A stretch of 40,634 nucleotides of DNA. Origin: an uncultured Lachnospiraceae bacterium. GTDB taxonomy: Bacteria; Bacillota; Clostridia; Lachnospirales; Lachnospiraceae. Position numbers and translations under genes: made by a program. Under the pieces are notes generated by a model. The model was not told the origin of the DNA and ran no database searches. It was given only the letters and a program-made list of their open reading frames with translations. Shown here piece after piece: positions 1 through 7,366 of the stretch; positions within the stretch are counted from its first letter, which is position 1, and the number at the start of each line of letters is the position of its first letter. The stretch covers positions 1-40,634 of the forward strand of contig CAKRTZ010000019.1 of NCBI GenBank assembly GCA_934402515.1, read 5' to 3'.

Positions 1-70
1 AGCGGTTAATAATATTAGAAGTCAGCAGATAAACATAATTGTGGTTATGATATAACTCATGTTTATTCAT
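1..70 (-). CDS. N-terminal fragment of an unidentified protein, cut by the window edge
   Basis: An ATG at 70 opens a frame of 23 codons without a stop that runs off the left edge. It is preceded by an AGAGGTG ribosome binding site about 10 bases upstream. The peptide starts MNKHELYHNHNYVYLLTSNI and then reads INR. A short polar start followed by a hydrophobic stretch resembles the beginning of some MFS efflux proteins, but this is a guess from 23 residues. It points the same way as pyrF and lies beyond pyrF's terminator, so it is probably a separate transcription unit. The bases between it and the pyrF terminator (71-250) are AT-rich, and I see no gene there. Confidence 0.4.
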   Translation of the reverse strand, partial: MNKHELYHNHNYVYLLTSNIINR

Positions 71-250
71 ATCTGTTTGTCACCTCTCTATACACCTTGG
101 TATTTACGGTCGAATATAGATGTACGGAAAATTCAACCGTTGTATTATCAATTCATTCAATAATGTAAGTGTATCAGGGAAAAAAAAAATAGCAAGCGTA
201 AATGCACAATTTTTATTGTTGTCTAAAAATTAAAAAAAATACTTTAAATC

Positions 251-298
251 ATAAAAACAGCACCCCAAACTTCCTTTCTCAAGGTTTGAGATGCTGTT
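251..298 (-). terminator. Intrinsic terminator of the pyrF transcript
   Basis: Read on the minus strand, arms at 284-298 and 256-270 form a 15-bp stem with two G-U pairs and a 13-base loop. A TTTTTAT tract follows at 255-251. It starts about 35 bases after the pyrF stop and should end the minus-strand transcript that includes pyrF. Confidence 0.85.
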
Positions 299-333
299 TA
301 TCCTATTAGAATTCCATGCTATTGTAATCTGCC

Positions 334-1257
334 CTATTGCAATGCGCCCTGGATATCCGCAATCATATCCAAAACCGCCTGGCGGGAGGCATCTGCGAAA
401 TGCTCTGCGCCAAATTTTGCGTAAGCTTCCTGTTTGTATGCGGCGATAATGCCACGGGAGGAGTTGACGATGGCACCCAGTCCATCCTCGTTGAAGAAGT
501 GTACCAGGTCTTTGCCCTTGCCGCCCTGTGCGCCATAGCCGGGTACCAGGATGTAGGTTCTAGGCATGATGGCACGGAGGATTTTACCCTGCTCCGGGTA
601 AGTCGCACCTACTACTGCGCCCACTTCACTGTAGCCGCTCTCGCCGATGCAATCACTTCCCCACTCGTCTACCATTTTTCCTACCAGTTCATACAGGGGC
701 TTGCCATCCACCAGCTTATCCTGTAACTCGCCACTGCTGGGGTTGGAGGTCTTTACCAGAACGAAAATACCACGGTTGTTTTCCTTGCAGACTTTTATGA
801 AGGGTTTCACACCATCGGAGCCAAGGTAAGGATTGACGGTAGCAAAGTCCTCATCAAAACCGGCATAGGTCTGGGAGCCAACCTGGACTTTTCCCAGATG
901 TCCTACGGCATAAGCCTCGGAGGTGGAACCGATGTCACCACGTTTCACGTCACCGATGACCACCAACCCTTTTTCCTTACAGTAATCTACGGTCTTTTTG
1001 AAGGCAATGACACCCTCCACGCCAAACTGCTCATACATGGCAATCTGTGGTTTTACTGCCGGAATTAAATCATAGGTAGCATCCACAATGGCTTTATTGA
1101 ACTGCCAGATGGCTTCTGCTGCACCTGCCAGTGTCTCGCCTTTTTCCTCAAAGGCTTTCTTCTGCACCTGCTCCGGGATGTAGTTTAACATGGGGTCAAG
1201 TCCCACCACGATAGGTGCCTGGGTCTTCTTAATCTTTGCAACTAACTGGTCAATCAT
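334..1257 (-). CDS. pyrF: Orotidine 5'-phosphate decarboxylase (type 2 subfamily)
   Basis: It converts OMP to UMP, the last step of de novo pyrimidine synthesis, in the cytoplasm. The protein is 307 residues, the length of the long type 2 (PyrF2) subfamily rather than the roughly 240 of type 1. The family signature GDVKRGDIGS lies at about residues 102-111, with Asp103, Lys105 and Asp108 as the expected catalytic charge network. The C-terminal phosphate-binding region includes LVPGYGAQGG and NSSRGII. A GTG lies one codon upstream, but GAGGAG is 7 bases before the ATG at 1257, so I take the ATG. The gene is the last of a minus-strand run after the TPR lipoprotein (gap about 14 bases) and is followed by a strong terminator. 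No other pyr gene is visible here, so it is separated from the rest of its pathway. Confidence 0.96.
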   Translation of the reverse strand: MIDQLVAKIKKTQAPIVVGLDPMLNYIPEQVQKKAFEEKGETLAGAAEAIWQFNKAIVDATYDLIPAVKPQIAMYEQFGVEGVIAFKKTVDYCKEKGLVVIGDVKRGDIGSTSEAYAVGHLGKVQVGSQTYAGFDEDFATVNPYLGSDGVKPFIKVCKENNRGIFVLVKTSNPSSGELQDKLVDGKPLYELVGKMVDEWGSDCIGESGYSEVGAVVGATYPEQGKILRAIMPRTYILVPGYGAQGGKGKDLVHFFNEDGLGAIVNSSRGIIAAYKQEAYAKFGAEHFADASRQAVLDMIADIQGALQ

Positions 1258-1271
1258 CACTTTTCTCCTCT

Positions 1272-2321
1272 TTATCTTGTCTTTAAAAATATATTTTCTC
1301 TCTGTGCCTGTTCATCGTCCGGGTAGGTTTTCAGATAGCTTTGCATCAAAGATGCCGCCTTTTGGAAATCCTCCAGCTGTTCACAAGCTACAATTTCATT
1401 ATATTGAAGGGTCTGCAAAATGGGGCAGTCTTCCACGGTCTGTCCTGCCTGGAAGGCCTCCATGGCTGCCTGAGGGTCGTTCATTTTCAACCGGCACATG
1501 CCCAGCTGGTTATAAATCTCTGCATCCGGGGTGTTCGCCACATAGGCCTCGTATACACTGGAGGCATAGTTGTAGTCCCCCAGGATTTCCCAGGTGCGTC
1601 CCAGATAAAGCACGGCGCCACCACCTGCAGTATCCTTGGCACGTTCCAGATAATCTCTGGCATCCTCGTAATTTTCCAGATAGAAACAGATTCTTCCTTT
1701 ATTATAGTCGGACATATCCTTGGCATTGTTCGCCATGGCATTTTCCAGATATTCCCTGCCGGCATCCTGATACCCGCACTCCTTCAACACCTGGTAAATG
1801 TTGAGCAACTGGTCAAAGTCGGAGGGTGCCAGTTCAATCGCACGGTCAAAATCCGCCTTGGCGCTTTCATAATTGGCAGAATCCTGTCGAAGCAGGATAC
1901 TTCCCCGGAGATACAGGGCATCTTTTTCCTTAGGGGAAAGACTTAAAATTGTGTTATAAATCCGGATTGCCTGGGTAGTATCCCCCTGCTTATAATAGGC
2001 GGTTGCCAGATAATAATTCATATCATAGTCCATGTCCTGGACCCGGCCATTACTACTTTTCAGCGCTGTCTCAAAAGCATCTGCCGCCTCAGAATACTGG
2101 GTCAGTCCCATGTAGGCAAGTCCTTTTGCACGGTAAAGCAGGCGGGTATCCTCCCCCGCACTCTCCGCCTCCTCCAGGCTGGTCAATGCCTGCTCGTAAT
2201 TTTGCTCTGCAATCGCCTGCATACCCTCGTCAATATGCTGTCGGCTCACTTTTCCGCATCCGGTGAGTGCCAGCACACATACACCGAGGACCGCCAGACG
2301 TGTACCTGCTTTTTTCATCAT
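1272..2321 (-). CDS. TPR-repeat lipoprotein
   Basis: The N-terminus has a lysine pair, a hydrophobic core and the lipobox LTGC, so it is a predicted lipoprotein on the outer face of the membrane. The rest is a series of about eight tetratricopeptide-like helical repeats; for example, the blocks around YEQALTSLEEAE, YSEAADAFETAL and TTQAIRIYNTIL keep the small-hydrophobic TPR spacing. Such proteins are scaffolds or envelope assembly factors; nothing here names a partner. The start is placed at the ATG pair at 2316-2321, preceded by GAGG. A longer frame that starts inside the upstream mutase gene has no ribosome binding site and would spoil the signal peptide. It lies about 20 bases downstream of the mutase and just upstream of pyrF. 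Confidence 0.85.
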   Translation of the reverse strand: MMKKAGTRLAVLGVCVLALTGCGKVSRQHIDEGMQAIAEQNYEQALTSLEEAESAGEDTRLLYRAKGLAYMGLTQYSEAADAFETALKSSNGRVQDMDYDMNYYLATAYYKQGDTTQAIRIYNTILSLSPKEKDALYLRGSILLRQDSANYESAKADFDRAIELAPSDFDQLLNIYQVLKECGYQDAGREYLENAMANNAKDMSDYNKGRICFYLENYEDARDYLERAKDTAGGGAVLYLGRTWEILGDYNYASSVYEAYVANTPDAEIYNQLGMCRLKMNDPQAAMEAFQAGQTVEDCPILQTLQYNEIVACEQLEDFQKAASLMQSYLKTYPDDEQAQRENIFLKTR

Positions 2322-2323
2322 TG

Positions 2324-2351
2324 GTTTCCTCGTTTCCACGCTTAGCTGCGT
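2324..2351 (-). promoter_or_regulatory. Small hairpin directly upstream of the TPR lipoprotein ribosome binding site
   Basis: Arms ACGC and GCGT (2338-2341 and 2348-2351) enclose a 6-base loop that contains the mutase stop codon. GGAAACGAGG and the ATG follow. The sucrose phosphorylase gene has the same arrangement, a hairpin and then GGAAACGAGG. The stem is only 4 bp, so its stability is uncertain. Confidence 0.35.
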
Positions 2352-3871
2352 AGGGGACTGCAATCCAGACTTTCAAATCCGGCAAAGAAAGGCAGGAGCC
2401 ATTCCTTTACTTTTGCCACGCCACCGGGCTGTCTGGTTTCAATATTTAAAGGAAGAATCGGGTCATGGAGAGACATGCGCAACAATAACCATCCCTGCAC
2501 TCCTTCTCTGTCCACGTTGACGCGGATTCCCTCATGGTTTACCGGTACTTTGGAAAAGCCTTCCTCACTCTGTACAAACACGTCAAACTGTTTTAACACT
2601 TCCGCGCCGTACTCTTTAAACTCCTCTAAGTTAATCTTAAAGCGGCACTCTGCTGCCTCAGCAGGATGTCCCAGCTTTGCAATGGAGGCGGCGATGGATT
2701 TGCCCTGTTTCTTGCATCTGGCAAGTTCGCAGATAATCTTTACGCTCATGTAAGCACCATCATCCAGGAAATAGTTTTCTTTCAGTGCGCCGTGTCCCGA
2801 AGTCTCGATGGCAAGCTGGCTGTCGATGCCCTCGTTATTCAGACGGATGGATTCGTTGATCACATTGCGGTAGCCGCGTCTGAAACGATGGTGTTTCAGT
2901 CCCAGTTCCTGCTCTAAAAATACTGCCAGTTCGTCACTGGTCACGGAATCGGTAACAATGGTGGTACCGGGATGTTCTCTTGCCACAATGACGCCCATCA
3001 ATGCAATGATAGCATTGCGGTTGATTTCCTCGCCGTCGTCAAAAACGGCTGCTGCCCTGTCCACATCGGTATCAAAAATCACGCCCAAATCCGCATTGGA
3101 ATCCACGGTTGCCTTACGGATTGCCTCCATGGCCTGGGGATTTTCCGGGTTGGGGATGTGGTTGGGGAAATGTCCATCCGGATCAAGATACACACTGCCG
3201 GTGGTGTCTGCACCCAGAGGCTGCAGCACCTGGCTTGCAAAGAAACCGCCTGCACCGTTTCCGGCATCCACAACGATATGTAAGCCCTGGAGCGGCTTGT
3301 CCCCGCCATCCGGTAAGGCCTTGCAAATCACATTCCGCAGATGGGCACTGTAATGCTCCAGTAAAGGACAGATGTCCACTGCCTGACATTTTTCTGTAGG
3401 AACGCACTCCGTGTAAACTTCCTCCACAGCATCTTTGATAATCTCATAGATGTCCTCATGTTCCAAACCGCCCTCTCTGGTAAAAAATTTCAGGCCATTG
3501 CGATTGAAGGGGAGGTGGCTGGCAGTAATCATCACAGAGCCATCATATTCCAGTCCCGGAAGTACCGTTGCCATAAACATGGAAGGAGTGGAGGATAAAC
3601 CACAATCCACTGCGGCAGCTCCGGTTTCTGTAATTCCATCAATAACAGATGTTTTTAATTGATTCGCAGACAAACGGGAATCATGTCCCACTGCCAGTTT
3701 CAGTTCCTCCACTTTTTTTCCGGTTCTCTTTGCCACGAAATGGGCAAAGCTTTTGGCAAAATCTTTGGCAGCCTCACTGGTGAGGTTCACATGCTCTCCC
3801 TCGATTCCTTCCAGCGCCACCCCGCGGATGTCACTTCCGTTCTGTAACTTATAATACAATTCTCGATTCAT
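2342..3871 (-). CDS. Phosphoglucomutase/phosphomannomutase family protein
   Basis: Alpha-D-phosphohexomutase of 509 residues that interconverts hexose 1- and 6-phosphates, supplying sugar nucleotides or feeding storage glucans into glycolysis. The phosphoserine loop VMITASHLP is at about 113-121 with Ser118 as the phosphorylated residue. The metal-binding loop DTDVDRAA is at 267-274 and the sugar-binding segment SGHGALKENY lies further on. The four-domain layout and length fit the family. I cannot tell glucose from mannose or glucosamine specificity by eye. The ATG at 3871 has AAGGAG at ideal spacing; that ribosome binding site is the tail of the repeat element at 3879-3954. An upstream ATG inside that element has no ribosome binding site of its own. 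It lies between D-lactate dehydrogenase and the TPR lipoprotein, all co-directional. Confidence 0.9.
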   Translation of the reverse strand: MNRELYYKLQNGSDIRGVALEGIEGEHVNLTSEAAKDFAKSFAHFVAKRTGKKVEELKLAVGHDSRLSANQLKTSVIDGITETGAAAVDCGLSSTPSMFMATVLPGLEYDGSVMITASHLPFNRNGLKFFTREGGLEHEDIYEIIKDAVEEVYTECVPTEKCQAVDICPLLEHYSAHLRNVICKALPDGGDKPLQGLHIVVDAGNGAGGFFASQVLQPLGADTTGSVYLDPDGHFPNHIPNPENPQAMEAIRKATVDSNADLGVIFDTDVDRAAAVFDDGEEINRNAIIALMGVIVAREHPGTTIVTDSVTSDELAVFLEQELGLKHHRFRRGYRNVINESIRLNNEGIDSQLAIETSGHGALKENYFLDDGAYMSVKIICELARCKKQGKSIAASIAKLGHPAEAAECRFKINLEEFKEYGAEVLKQFDVFVQSEEGFSKVPVNHEGIRVNVDREGVQGWLLLRMSLHDPILPLNIETRQPGGVAKVKEWLLPFFAGFESLDCSPLRS

Positions 3872-3878
3872 TGTTTTT

Positions 3879-3954
3879 CTCCTTGTTTTGCATTGCAAAA
3901 TGCCAATTTCACTTTGTGAAATTTTCCTCTCGATGAGCAGAGGAGATTTCTCCT
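3879..3954 (-). repeat. Hairpin repeat element carrying the mutase ribosome binding site (copy B)
   Basis: Read on the minus strand it holds, in order: a hairpin CCTCT/AGAGG (3926-3943), a perfect hairpin AATTTCAC-AAA-GTGAAATT (3905-3923), a third hairpin TTTTGC-AAT-GCAAAA (3886-3900), and AAGGAG 7 bases before the ATG. Order, stems and end match copies A (5523-5716) and C (24016-24107), while the loop bases differ. It fills much of the 131-base gap between the D-lactate dehydrogenase stop and the mutase start. Confidence 0.8.
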
Positions 3955-4002
3955 AAATTTATTCTTTCTTTATCTTATCATACTTTCCCCGCTGTGGAAA
4001 CT

Positions 4003-4992
4003 CTACGATACCTGGTTCTGCTTTTTGATGGTATCGTTTTTGAAGTCCATGGCATTCTGCAGGGTGGTATGTGCAATAGCCTCCAAAGCCTCTTCCGTAA
4101 GAAATCCCTGATGGGAGGTGACAATCACATTAGGGAAGGATAACAGCCTTGCGGTAACGGAATGTTCCAGAATATCGTCTTCCCGGTTTTCAAAGACATT
4201 GTCCGTTTCTTCCTCATAGACATCCAGACCCACGCCAAAAAATTTCCGTTCCCGGATGCCTGCAATCAGATCCTCGGTTTTGATGAGGGCACCACGGGAG
4301 GTGTTGACCAGTACCACATTGTCTTTCATCTTCTCAATGGTTTCTTTATTGATAAGATGGTAGGTGTCATCCATCAAAGGGCAGTGGAGGGAAATCAAGT
4401 CACTCTGGGCCAACACTTCGTCCAGGGTTTTGTACTCCAGAAAATCCAGACCGGGATTGGGAAATTTATCGTAGGCAATCACCTTCATGCCAAAGCCTTG
4501 GCAGATCCTCGCCATCGCCGCACCGATCTTGCCTGTTCCGATAATGCCTGCGGTTTTACCGTAAAAATTGATACCGGTGAGTCCCTGCAAACTAAAGTTG
4601 TTCTCTCTGACTTTAATGTAGCCCTTGTGAATATGGCGGTTGACAGCCAATGCAAGCGCCATGGCATGCTCTGCCACCGCCTCCGGGGAGTACGCAGGAA
4701 CGCGAAGGACAGTCATTCCTCTTTCCCGTGCAGCTTTTAAATCTACATTATTAAAACCGGCGCAGCGCATCAGAATACATTTCACGCCCCGGTCTGCCAG
4801 TGCGTTCACCACATCGGTTCCCACATTGGAACTTACGAAAGCACAGACTGCATCTGCTCCTGCTGCCAGGCTGACAGTGTGCATGGACAGGTCCGTATCC
4901 AGATATTCGATTTTCAACTCCGGGTAGCTGCCGGCAATTCTTTCAAAAGACTCCTGGTCATATTTTTTTGTATCAAAAAACACAATTTTCAT
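4003..4992 (-). CDS. ldhA: D-lactate dehydrogenase (D-isomer 2-hydroxyacid dehydrogenase family)
   Basis: NAD-dependent reduction of pyruvate to D-lactate, regenerating NAD+ in fermentation. The 329-residue protein has the split catalytic domain and an inserted Rossmann fold with GIIGTGKIG at about 149-157. Catalytic residues expected for the family are present: Arg in NTSRGALI (about 233), Glu in DVYEEE (about 260) and His in TSHQGF (about 294). The TSHQGF form and overall length are typical of LdhA-type enzymes rather than of phosphoglycerate dehydrogenase, and there is no ACT domain. Other 2-hydroxyacids remain possible substrates. A TTG two codons upstream is too close to the GAGGAG, so the ATG at 4992 is chosen. 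It is divergent from the GntR gene and is the first gene of the run towards pyrF. Confidence 0.9.
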   Translation of the reverse strand: MKIVFFDTKKYDQESFERIAGSYPELKIEYLDTDLSMHTVSLAAGADAVCAFVSSNVGTDVVNALADRGVKCILMRCAGFNNVDLKAARERGMTVLRVPAYSPEAVAEHAMALALAVNRHIHKGYIKVRENNFSLQGLTGINFYGKTAGIIGTGKIGAAMARICQGFGMKVIAYDKFPNPGLDFLEYKTLDEVLAQSDLISLHCPLMDDTYHLINKETIEKMKDNVVLVNTSRGALIKTEDLIAGIRERKFFGVGLDVYEEETDNVFENREDDILEHSVTARLLSFPNVIVTSHQGFLTEEALEAIAHTTLQNAMDFKNDTIKKQNQVS

Positions 4993-5038
4993 AGACAATC
5001 ACTCCTCTATGTTCGTAGTATGTATAATCTCTCCTATT

Positions 5039-5067
5039 AAAATACCATAAAAATAAAAACTTCACAA
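5039..5067 (-). promoter_or_regulatory. Candidate sigma-A promoter for D-lactate dehydrogenase
   Basis: On the minus strand TTGTGA (5062-5067) and TATTTT (5039-5044) are separated by 17 bases, about 45 bases before the ATG. The match is moderate. A second -10-like box lies closer to the gene. Confidence 0.4.
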
Positions 5068-5073
5068 TTCCCC

Positions 5074-5102
5074 TTGACAGATCCTGTTCTCCATATTATT
5101 GT
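5074..5102 (+). promoter_or_regulatory. Sigma-A promoter of the GntR/ABC operon
   Basis: A consensus TTGACA at 5074-5079 is followed after 17 bases by TATTGT at 5097-5102. It is the only good promoter in front of the GntR gene and precedes the palindrome at 5109-5126. Confidence 0.7.
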
Positions 5103-5108
5103 TGTATT

Positions 5109-5126
5109 GTATTAAGTTAATAATAC
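5109..5126. promoter_or_regulatory. Candidate operator for the GntR (YtrA-type) regulator
   Basis: Arms GTATTA and TAATAC pair perfectly around a 6-base centre, at about the transcription start of the GntR operon. YtrA-type regulators usually repress their own operon from such a position. Assignment to this regulator is inferred from position only. Confidence 0.55.
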
Positions 5127-5154
5127 AGATTTCCAAAAGAAAGGAAGGATGGAC

Positions 5155-5511
5155 ATGGCATGGAATTTAGATTCTGACAGACCGATCTACGCACAGATTG
5201 TAGAAATTATTGAGATGCAGATCGTATCCGGCTATTACCAGCCTGGAGATAAATTGCCCAGTGTGCGTGAGCTCGCCGCCCAGGCAAGTGTAAATCCCAA
5301 TACCATGCAGAAAGCTTTTGCAGAATTGGAACGCAGCGGTCTGATTCAGACCCAGCGCACGGCAGGCCGCACGGTCACGGAGGATAAAGATATGATTGCT
5401 TCGATTAAATTAAATCTTGCCAAAGAGCAGATGGAAACTTTTCTGACCCAGATGAAGAAACTTGGATTCACCAGAGAAGAGATCGTGAGTCTGATTCAAA
5501 AATTGCAATAG
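5155..5511 (+). CDS. GntR family transcriptional regulator, YtrA subfamily
   Basis: A 118-residue regulator made almost entirely of a winged helix-turn-helix DNA-binding domain: RPIYAQIVEIIEMQIVSGYY, then PGDKLPSVRELA and NPNTMQKAFAELERSGLI. A short helical tail probably dimerises it; there is no large effector domain, which defines the YtrA subgroup. Such regulators commonly repress adjacent ABC transporter operons and are relieved by envelope stress or peptide antibiotics. Two in-frame ATGs exist (5149 and 5155). The AAGGAAGG ends directly against the first, leaving 6 bases to the second, so I use 5155. The palindrome upstream suggests autoregulation. The ABC ATPase and permease follow on the same strand. 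Confidence 0.9.
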   Translation: MAWNLDSDRPIYAQIVEIIEMQIVSGYYQPGDKLPSVRELAAQASVNPNTMQKAFAELERSGLIQTQRTAGRTVTEDKDMIASIKLNLAKEQMETFLTQMKKLGFTREEIVSLIQKLQ

Positions 5512-5522
5512 TTCACATAGGA

Positions 5523-5716
5523 GCAAAACAAGGAGGAAAATTCCTCTGCTCATCAGAGGAAAATTTCACATGGTGAAATTCGCATTTTGCTCCGCAAAAC
5601 AAGGAGGAAAATTCCTCTGCTCATCAGAGGATTCGCATTTTGCTCCGCAAAACAAGGAGGAAAATTCCTCTGCTCATCAGAGGATTCGCATTTTGCTCCG
5701 CAAAACAAGGAGGAAT
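5523..5716 (+). repeat. Tandem array of hairpin/ribosome-binding-site repeat elements (copy A)
   Basis: Units start at 5523, 5594, 5647 and 5700. The second and third are identical 53-base units. The first has an 18-base insert that supplies the AATTTCAC-ATG-GTGAAATT hairpin (5562-5580). Each full unit has AAGGAGG, the hairpin CCTCTG-CTCAT-CAGAGG and the hairpin TTTTGC-TCC-GCAAAA. The fourth, partial unit stops at AAGGAGG (5707-5713), the true ribosome binding site of the ABC ATPase. Four Shine-Dalgarno sequences therefore lie within 191 bases. The array fills the gap between the GntR gene and the ATPase. Confidence 0.92.
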
Positions 5717-5721
5717 TTAAT

Positions 5722-6423
5722 ATGGAAGCTCTTGTCGAGGTGAGGGGTCTCACCAAGAACTACCACAAAGGGGCACCAGCCCTGGATGATTTAACATTAA
5801 CCATTCCGAGAGGGAAAATTATCGGTCTGTTAGGCCCAAACGGCAGTGGAAAAACCACGCTGATTAAACTGATTAACGGGTTACTGACTCCCACCACCGG
5901 AGAAGTACTGATCAACGGATTAAAACCTGGTGTGGAAAGCAAGGCAGTGATTTCCTATCTGCCGGAACGTACTTATTTTGAAAAGAAAATGAAAGTGTCG
6001 GAGTTACTGGACTTTTTCCAGGATTTCTACGCCGATTTTTCCAGAGAACGGGCGGAAGAAATGCTGCAGAATCTACAGATTGATTCCAATGCGTCTTTAA
6101 AAACCCTGTCCAAAGGAACAAAGGAAAAGGTACAGCTGATTCTGGTGATGAGCCGCAATGCCCAGCTTTACATTTTGGATGAGCCGATTGCCGGTGTGGA
6201 TCCGGCTGCCAGAGATTACATCCTGCGCACCATCCTTACCAACTACAACCAGGATTCCACCATTCTGCTGTCCACTCATCTCATCTCCGATATTGAAAAC
6301 ATCTTAGACGAGGTACTTTTCATCCGCAATGGCAAACTGCTTTTACAATCCAGCGTGGAGGAACTCCGGGAGCAGCAGGGAAAATCCGTTGACGCTTATT
6401 TCAGGGAGGTGTTCTCATGTTAA
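5722..6423 (+). CDS. ABC transporter ATP-binding protein (YtrB/BcrA type)
   Basis: A 233-residue cytoplasmic ATPase expected to pair with the next membrane protein. Visible motifs are Walker A GPNGSGKTTL, the signature LSKGTKEKV (the variant usual in YtrB-like ATPases), Walker B YILDEPIAGVD and the switch His in STHL. The start is the ATG at 5722 with AAGGAGG 8 bases upstream. The frame stays open back through the repeat array to a TTG at 5587, but that would translate the repeats and I reject it. The 3' end overlaps the permease gene by 7 bases, which suggests translational coupling. Together with the YtrA-type regulator it forms a typical envelope-stress or antibiotic-responsive ABC operon; the substrate is unknown. 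Confidence 0.93.
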   Translation: MEALVEVRGLTKNYHKGAPALDDLTLTIPRGKIIGLLGPNGSGKTTLIKLINGLLTPTTGEVLINGLKPGVESKAVISYLPERTYFEKKMKVSELLDFFQDFYADFSRERAEEMLQNLQIDSNASLKTLSKGTKEKVQLILVMSRNAQLYILDEPIAGVDPAARDYILRTILTNYNQDSTILLSTHLISDIENILDEVLFIRNGKLLLQSSVEELREQQGKSVDAYFREVFSC

Positions 6424-7274
6424 AGAAATTATTTGTACACGAATGGCGTTCCTTCTGGAGGGTGCCCGCCGCCATGTGTCTGTTCGCACTGGCGTATGCA
6501 CTCATCGGTGCGCTGACTTTCCAGACAGATTTATGGACCAGTGACTACCGGTTAGTGCGGCTGGTACTGTTTTTCGGCAGTATTGGCTACTTTATTCTTT
6601 TAATAGCACCTGCTATCGTATTGCTAATCTATACCGCTCTGCGGTTTTACCGGAATCTGTTCACCGATGAAGGTTACCTCATGCACACCCTTCCGGTGAA
6701 AAAATGGGAACTCATCACTGCCAAGGGACTGGTTGCCGTTATCTGGAATGTAATTACCACGATTACCACACTCCTTGCGGTTTTTCTGGTCGTTCTGCTT
6801 ATTTCCATGAGCAGCCAGTACGGTGGTGTTACCTGGGCTGATATAACGGAATCCTTCGCTCAGTTTTTCCATGAGGCGATTCCCATTGTAAAAGAGATGT
6901 TCCGCATGCCTGTATGGATGGTGGCACTACTGTTTCTTGGCAACTTCATTGTTGGTGCTTTTTACAATACGCTGTTACTGTATGCCTCCGTGTCCATCGG
7001 ACATCTCTGGAAAAAACACCCCATGGCAGGCACAGTGTTAAGCTACATCGGTTTTTACCTGGCAATTTCCTTTCTTACCAGTGCATTCAGTATCAATAGT
7101 CTCAACCTGACTATGGGAAATATCTTTTTTGCTTCGGATTCCACCGCCTATGCCTCTATGGGGGACTATATCCTGAGTGTGCTGGGCAACAGCTATCTGG
7201 TTTCTGCCATCGGCATCCTGGTGTTCTACTCGATTACCGAGTGGATTATAAGTCATAAATTAAATTTGGATTAA
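6417..7274 (+). CDS. ABC-2-like membrane permease of the YtrA-regulated transporter
   Basis: A 285-residue membrane protein with about six hydrophobic segments, near residues 18-38, 52-75, 100-125, 165-190, 205-225 and 255-275, and few charged loops. No enzymatic motif is visible. The overlapping ATPase start region and position directly after a YtrB-type ATPase make it the membrane half of that exporter. A small extracytoplasmic loop lies between segments three and four. Its role in antibiotic resistance or cell-envelope homeostasis is inferred from operon type only. Confidence 0.8.
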   Translation: MLKKLFVHEWRSFWRVPAAMCLFALAYALIGALTFQTDLWTSDYRLVRLVLFFGSIGYFILLIAPAIVLLIYTALRFYRNLFTDEGYLMHTLPVKKWELITAKGLVAVIWNVITTITTLLAVFLVVLLISMSSQYGGVTWADITESFAQFFHEAIPIVKEMFRMPVWMVALLFLGNFIVGAFYNTLLLYASVSIGHLWKKHPMAGTVLSYIGFYLAISFLTSAFSINSLNLTMGNIFFASDSTAYASMGDYILSVLGNSYLVSAIGILVFYSITEWIISHKLNLD

Positions 7275-7294
7275 ATTTATATGTAAAAAAAGAT

Positions 7295-7346
7295 AACCCC
7301 ATTCACAAAAGAAAAGCGGTGAAACCGCGATTTTGCGAATGGGGTT
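7295..7346. terminator. Bidirectional terminator between the ABC operon and the amidohydrolase
   Basis: Outer arms at 7295-7304 and 7337-7346 pair perfectly over 10 bp. They enclose a second CAAAA/TTTTG stem and an inner GCGGT-GAA-ACCGC hairpin. The minus strand ends in TCTTTTTTT, the plus strand in TTTT, so it serves the convergent amidohydrolase best and the permease gene as well. Confidence 0.85.
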
Positions 7347-7366
7347 TTGAATCGTTACTTCCTTTG

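Noticed and set aside
71..250. Promoter for the left-edge fragment
   Set aside because: Several -35-like and -10-like boxes occur in this AT-rich stretch, but none pair at a proper spacing with good matches.
337..726. Plus-strand frames opposite pyrF, and similar long antisense frames throughout (for example 1341-1946, 4162-4740, 14811-15824, 27502-28239)
   Set aside because: They are mirror frames of strongly supported genes on the other strand, with no ribosome binding sites or recognisable domains.
5523..5716. CRISPR array
   Set aside because: The 53-base units are directly abutting with no spacers, contain ribosome binding sites and have single relatives elsewhere in the window.
5587..5721. 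N-terminal extension of the ABC ATPase through the repeat array from a TTG
   Set aside because: It would translate the repeat units, lies before the best ribosome binding site, and adds residues outside the ABC fold. The open frame follows from repeat composition.
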